A stretch of 8,195 nt of DNA from Flavobacteriaceae bacterium (GTDB lineage Bacteria; Bacteroidota; Bacteroidia; Flavobacteriales; Flavobacteriaceae), in contig CANCFZ010000108.1 of the NCBI GenBank assembly GCA_947377425.1, forward strand, positions 1 to 8,195. Direction: 5' to 3'. A program made the translations under genes and the position numbers. Shown here piece after piece: positions 5,730-8,195 of the stretch. Position 1 is the first letter of the stretch; each line of letters opens with the position of its first letter. The notes under the pieces were generated by a model, which was not told the origin of the DNA, searched no databases, and worked only from the letters and a program-made list of their open reading frames with translations.

Positions 5730-6404
5730 GTGGGAAGTAAAAATAAGTTAAAACGATTCAAGGAAAACGAAACATTCAACAATGTTTTTCAACCAACAAG
5801 AGAAGAAGTAGTAAGCAACAGTTTTCCGCTTTTAGGAAAATGGAATAGTGATTTCTTCAAGAATGACAATCCAATAATAATTGAATTAGGTTGTGGAAAA
5901 GGAGAATATTCTGTAGGTTTAGCAGAACGTTATCCCGATAAAAATTTTGTTGGAATTGATATTAAAGGTGCTCGTTTTTGGCGCGGTGCTAAAACCGCTG
6001 TTGATGATGGAATGCACAATGTAGCTTTCATTAGAACTCAAATAGAGTTGATTAATCACATTTTTGCCGATGGTGAAGTTTCTGAAATTTGGATAACTTT
6101 TCCAGATCCACAAATTAAATACAAACGAACAAAACATCGAATGACCAATTCGGAATTCTTAAAGTTGTACAAAAGAATTTTAAAACCAGATGGTGTAGTA
6201 AATCTTAAAACTGATTCCGAATTTATGCATGGTTATACTTTAGGATTACTTCACGGCGAAGGGCACGAAGTTTTGTATGCTAACCACAACGTATACAAAA
6301 ATGAAGGCGCTCCAAGTGAAGTGACAGAAATTCAAACATTTTACGAGAAACAATATTTGGAAATTAATAAATCAATTACGTATATTCGTTTTAAAATCAA
6401 GTAA
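5730..6404 (+). CDS. trmB: tRNA (guanine-N7-)-methyltransferase TrmB
   Basis: The 224-residue protein is a class I SAM-dependent methyltransferase that makes m7G at position 46 in the variable loop of tRNA. Motif I is IIIELGCGKGEY (49-60), followed by the acidic motif FVGIDIKGARFWRGA (73-87) where D77 is expected to hold the SAM ribose. The TrmB signature ITFPDPQIKYKRTKHRMTN (122-140) carries the FPDP loop and basic RNA-contacting residues. NLKTDSEFM and TEIQTFYEKQYL (199-210) correspond to the conserved TD and T.[FY]E segments. The start is GTG at 5730: it yields the MGSKNKLKRF N terminus expected for flavobacterial TrmB, and no in-frame ATG lies at a sensible place. It is the first gene of a compact operon; its TAA is followed directly by the ATG of the LysE-like gene, which suggests translational coupling. 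Confidence 0.94.
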   Translation: MGSKNKLKRFKENETFNNVFQPTREEVVSNSFPLLGKWNSDFFKNDNPIIIELGCGKGEYSVGLAERYPDKNFVGIDIKGARFWRGAKTAVDDGMHNVAFIRTQIELINHIFADGEVSEIWITFPDPQIKYKRTKHRMTNSEFLKLYKRILKPDGVVNLKTDSEFMHGYTLGLLHGEGHEVLYANHNVYKNEGAPSEVTEIQTFYEKQYLEINKSITYIRFKIK

Positions 6405-7037
6405 ATGAATTTGTTTCTTCCGTTTTTCTTCGGGTTTTTAGCAGCAGTTGTTGGGGTTATTCCACCGGGATTAATCAACATGACAGCAGCTAAAGTGAGC
6501 TTAGTCGACGGAAAAAAACGAGCTATGATGTTTGTTTTGGGAGCTTTAATTATAATTATTTTTCAAACTTATATTTCGGTAATATTTGCACAATATATTG
6601 ATAGTCATAAAGAAATAATTATTTTACTTCGTGAAATCGGTCTTTTTATCTTCATTGCACTCACCGTTTATTTTTTAAAATTTGCCAAAAAACCAAAAAT
6701 AAATGATGAAAATGTTGCTGTAAAAAGTAAGCGAAGTCGCTTTTTTATGGGAATGATTATCTCGGCTATTAATTTTTTTCCAATTCCTTATTATGTTTTA
6801 GTTAGCATTGCATTGGCATCATATAAAGTTTTTACTTTTCAACCTTTACCAATATATAGTTTAGTTCTAGGTATTGTTCTTGGTTCGTTTGCCGTTTTTT
6901 ACTTTTATGTTGTGTTCTTTAATAAAATGAAATCCAAAGCCGTTTTTTTTATCAATAATATGAATAACATGATTGGATTAATTACAGGAATTGTTGCATT
7001 AATCACTTTGTTTAATGTTGTTAAATATTATTTCTAA
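6405..7037 (+). CDS. LysE/RhtB-family membrane transporter
   Basis: The 210-residue protein is very hydrophobic, with about six membrane segments (roughly 2-22, 40-62, 70-93, 112-138, 149-172, 188-208), the usual number for LysE/RhtB exporters. The first helix ends in GVIPPGLINMTAAKVSL (17-33), the family's 'G..PG' signature that is followed by a conserved asparagine. A basic, polar cytoplasmic loop (about 95-112) separates the two halves. Family members export amino acids or related small molecules through the inner membrane by proton exchange; the substrate here cannot be told from sequence. The start codon abuts the trmB stop with no gap, and the stop TAA overlaps the next ATG by one base, so it is coexpressed with both. 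A functional link to tRNA methylation or DNA repair is not evident. Confidence 0.85.
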   Translation: MNLFLPFFFGFLAAVVGVIPPGLINMTAAKVSLVDGKKRAMMFVLGALIIIIFQTYISVIFAQYIDSHKEIIILLREIGLFIFIALTVYFLKFAKKPKINDENVAVKSKRSRFFMGMIISAINFFPIPYYVLVSIALASYKVFTFQPLPIYSLVLGIVLGSFAVFYFYVVFFNKMKSKAVFFINNMNNMIGLITGIVALITLFNVVKYYF

Positions 7038-7360
7038 TGGAAGAAAATTTCTTCGAACGAGTTTATGCAATTGCAAGACAAATTCCCGAAGGAAAAGTAA
7101 CTTCTTACGGAGCAATTGCCAAAGCACTAGGAACAGCTCGTTCTGCTAGAATGGTTGGCTGGGCAATGAATGCCTCGCATAATATGGAAGATGTTCCAGC
7201 GCACAGAGTTGTAAATAGAAAAGGATTGCTCTCAGGCAAACATCATTTCGATGGAACAAATCTTATGCAACAATTACTTGAAAATGAAGGGATAATAGTT
7301 GTTGACAATCAAATTGTAGATTTTGAAAATGTTTTTTGGATGCCGAAAATGGATTTGTAA
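7037..7360 (+). CDS. Alkyltransferase-like (ATL) MGMT-family DNA-binding protein
   Basis: The 107-residue product is a free-standing C-terminal domain of O6-alkylguanine-DNA alkyltransferases. Features include PEGKVTSYGAIAKALG (17-32) with the nucleotide-flipping Tyr at Y24, and ARSARMVGWAMNA (34-46) with R38 at the arginine-finger position. The active-site motif is PAHRVVNRKGLLSG (54-67): the reactive cysteine of PCHRV is replaced by alanine (A55). It therefore cannot accept an alkyl group itself. By knowledge of ATL proteins, it should bind O6-alkylguanine lesions and hand them to nucleotide excision repair. Its length is typical of ATLs, which lack the N-terminal domain of Ada and Ogt. Its ATG overlaps the TAA of the LysE-family gene (TAATG), showing translational coupling at the end of the trmB operon. 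No clear terminator follows. Confidence 0.92.
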   Translation: MEENFFERVYAIARQIPEGKVTSYGAIAKALGTARSARMVGWAMNASHNMEDVPAHRVVNRKGLLSGKHHFDGTNLMQQLLENEGIIVVDNQIVDFENVFWMPKMDL

Positions 7361-7421
7361 CTATTTCTGGATTAAAAAAATACAAGTTATTACAAAATAA
7401 CAGAATATAACTATCTGATTA

Positions 7422-7444
7422 TAACAAAACTTTAAAGCTTGTTA
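7422..7444. repeat. Near-palindrome upstream of the mrp-type promoter
   Basis: TAACAA (7422-7427) and TTGTTA (7439-7444) are inverted arms around the perfect 8-bp palindrome CTTTAAAG (7430-7437). The centres differ by half a base because two bases lie on one side and one on the other. It sits 24 bp upstream of the -7 element, where an operator would be placed. AT-rich sequence makes chance occurrence possible. Confidence 0.35.
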
Positions 7445-7468
7445 CTGCCATACTTTTAAACTTCTTAC

Positions 7469-7476
7469 TATCTTTG
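7469..7476 (+). promoter_or_regulatory. -7 element for the mrp-type gene
   Basis: TATCTTTG is a full match to TAnnTTTG. No TTG is found at 17-23 bp upstream; the nearest (7439-7441) is 27 bp away. Transcription would start near 7481-7483, about 94 nt before the ATG at 7576, just before the long hairpin. Confidence 0.5.
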
Positions 7477-7490
7477 CAATTCATATTCAG

Positions 7491-7523
7491 TTTAAATAAA
7501 AAGTTAACAAACTTTTATTTAAA
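7491..7523 (+). repeat. Long hairpin in the leader of the mrp-type gene
   Basis: TTTAAATAAAAAGTT (7491-7505) pairs with AACTTTTATTTAAA (7510-7523) over 14 bp with one unpaired A, around the 4-nt loop AACA. The stem is almost all A-T. It would form near the 5' end of the mRNA, where it could protect the transcript or affect translation. It does not look like a known riboswitch. Confidence 0.55.
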
Positions 7524-7530
7524 TTGTTAT

Positions 7531-7549
7531 ACAGAGCTTGTCGAAGGAT
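7531..7549. repeat. Probable dispersed-repeat fragment containing GAGCTTGTCGAAGG
   Basis: The core GAGCTTGTCGAAGG (7534-7547; reverse complement CCTTCGACAAGCTC) matches from memory a short motif seen many times in intergenic regions of flavobacterial and other genomes, often inside small hairpins of the type CTTCGACAAGCTCAG. It is more GC-rich than its surroundings. Only one arm is seen here, so it is a remnant or half unit. Copy number cannot be judged within this window. Confidence 0.45.
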
Positions 7550-7575
7550 AAACTCATAAATTTTTAAACAAGAAC

Positions 7576-8195
7576 ATGAAGTTAGATAGAAAGGAAATCC
7601 TAAAAGCATTAGAAACAATTACTATTGCTGGCGAAGGAAAAAATATGGTGGAAAGCGGAGCAGTTAAAAATGTACTTATTTTTGGTAATGAAGTAACAGT
7701 AGATTTATTGCTTTCAACTCCAGCAATGCACATCAAAAAACGAGCAGAAGACGATATTAAAAAACTAATTCATGAGCAATTTTCTCCAGATGCAGTTGTG
7801 AAAGTAAATATCAAAGTTGAAGCTAAAGAAAATCCAAACGAAATTAAAGGAAAATCTATTCCAGGAATTAGCAATATTATTGCTGTAGCTTCAGGAAAAG
7901 GTGGCGTTGGAAAATCTACAACAACTGCCAATTTAGCCGTAACTTTGGCCAAAATGGGTTTCAAAGTTGGAGTTTTAGATGCCGATATCTACGGGCCAAG
8001 TATGCCAATAATGTTCGATGTGGAAAAAGAAAAACCAATTTCGATCGAAGTTGACGGAAAGTCAAAAATGAAGCCTATTGAAAGTTACGAAATAAAATTA
8101 CTTTCAATCGGATTTTTCACAGCACCAAGTCAAGCCGTTATTTGGCGTGGACCAATGGCTGCAAAAGCATTAAACCAAATGATTTTTGATGCCGA
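7576..8195 (+). CDS. Mrp/Nbp35-family P-loop ATPase (Fe-S cluster carrier), N-terminal part
   Basis: The first 206 codons are in the window and the frame is open to the right edge; full-length relatives have about 370-380 residues. Residues about 4-80 form a MIP18/DUF59 domain (LKALETITIAGEGKNMV, VTVDLLLSTPAMHIKKRAE). After a linker, the ATPase domain begins with ISNIIAVASGKGGVGKSTTTANLA (from 98): the deviant Walker A motif GKGGVGKST spans 107-115 with signature lysine K108. The switch segment VLDADIYGPSMP (133-144) and the family segment VIWRGPMAAKALNQM (188-202) follow. By family knowledge the protein binds a [4Fe-4S] cluster at a dimer interface and passes it to apo-proteins in the cytoplasm; the cluster-binding CxxC is expected in the missing C-terminal part. 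ATG at 7576 gives the expected N terminus. It has its own promoter region, separate from the trmB operon. The mrp/apbC name is appropriate in a broad sense only. Confidence 0.92.
   Translation, partial: MKLDRKEILKALETITIAGEGKNMVESGAVKNVLIFGNEVTVDLLLSTPAMHIKKRAEDDIKKLIHEQFSPDAVVKVNIKVEAKENPNEIKGKSIPGISNIIAVASGKGGVGKSTTTANLAVTLAKMGFKVGVLDADIYGPSMPIMFDVEKEKPISIEVDGKSKMKPIESYEIKLLSIGFFTAPSQAVIWRGPMAAKALNQMIFDA

Larger units (their letters stand above)
7361..7575. other. Intergenic region and long leader before the mrp-type gene
   Basis: These 215 bases hold no convincing gene. Left to right they contain a small GTTATT/AATAAC stem (7386-7401) without a U-tract, a near-palindrome (7422-7444), a consensus -7 element (7469-7476), a long hairpin (7491-7523) and a GC-richer segment around 7531-7549 resembling a dispersed repeat. 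If the -7 element is used, the mRNA leader is over 90 nt. Confidence 0.7.

Noticed and set aside
7386..7401. GTTATT/AATAAC stem after the ATL gene as a terminator
   Set aside because: The 6-bp A-T-rich stem with ACAA loop is weak and no U-tract follows.
1..8195. Defence system, prophage, insertion sequence, CRISPR array or RNA gene
   Set aside because: No transposase, integrase, Cas, toxin-antitoxin or phage-like gene, no regularly spaced repeat array and no tRNA/rRNA signature was seen on either strand.

Overview
The window looks like chromosomal DNA of a Flavobacterium-like member of the Bacteroidota. The evidence is very AT-rich sequence, two secreted proteins ending in type A sorting domains of the type IX secretion system (T9SS; YPNP near the start of the domain, KLVIE/KLIIK at the end), several Bacteroidota-type promoters (-7 element TAnnTTTG) correctly placed upstream of genes, no obvious Shine-Dalgarno sequences, and protein sequences of flavobacterial character. 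No phage, insertion sequence, CRISPR array, tRNA or rRNA was seen.

Layout. Bases 1-164 (minus) hold the N-terminal end of a LuxE-like acyltransferase starting at TTG, with its promoter overlapping a terminator (187-220). That terminator serves the next gene, a 635-residue T9SS-secreted protein with two related beta-rich domains (244-2151, minus). Upstream of it, also on the minus strand, is a 111-residue protein that is almost only a signal peptide plus a T9SS sorting domain (2248-2583). A divergent intergenic region with GTTAAC-type repeats separates this from a response regulator and histidine kinase pair on the plus strand (2776-4551) resembling the PhoB/PhoR branch. The kinase gene overlaps convergently by 18 bp with a MurG/GT28-like glycosyltransferase gene (4534-5604, minus).

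From 5730 a tightly packed plus-strand operon encodes TrmB (tRNA m7G46 methyltransferase), a LysE-family six-helix membrane protein and an alkyltransferase-like DNA-binding protein in which the reactive cysteine is alanine. A 215-base leader and intergenic region with a consensus -7 element, a palindrome, a strong hairpin and what looks like a dispersed-repeat fragment precedes an Mrp/Nbp35-type Fe-S carrier ATPase gene that runs off the right edge.

Most genes are housekeeping or common in flavobacteria, and I see no clear new multi-gene system. The most interesting points are the cargo-less T9SS mini-protein facing a two-component system across a repeat-bearing intergenic region, the two-domain secreted protein beside it, the Cys-to-Ala alkyltransferase-like protein, and several structured leader regions.
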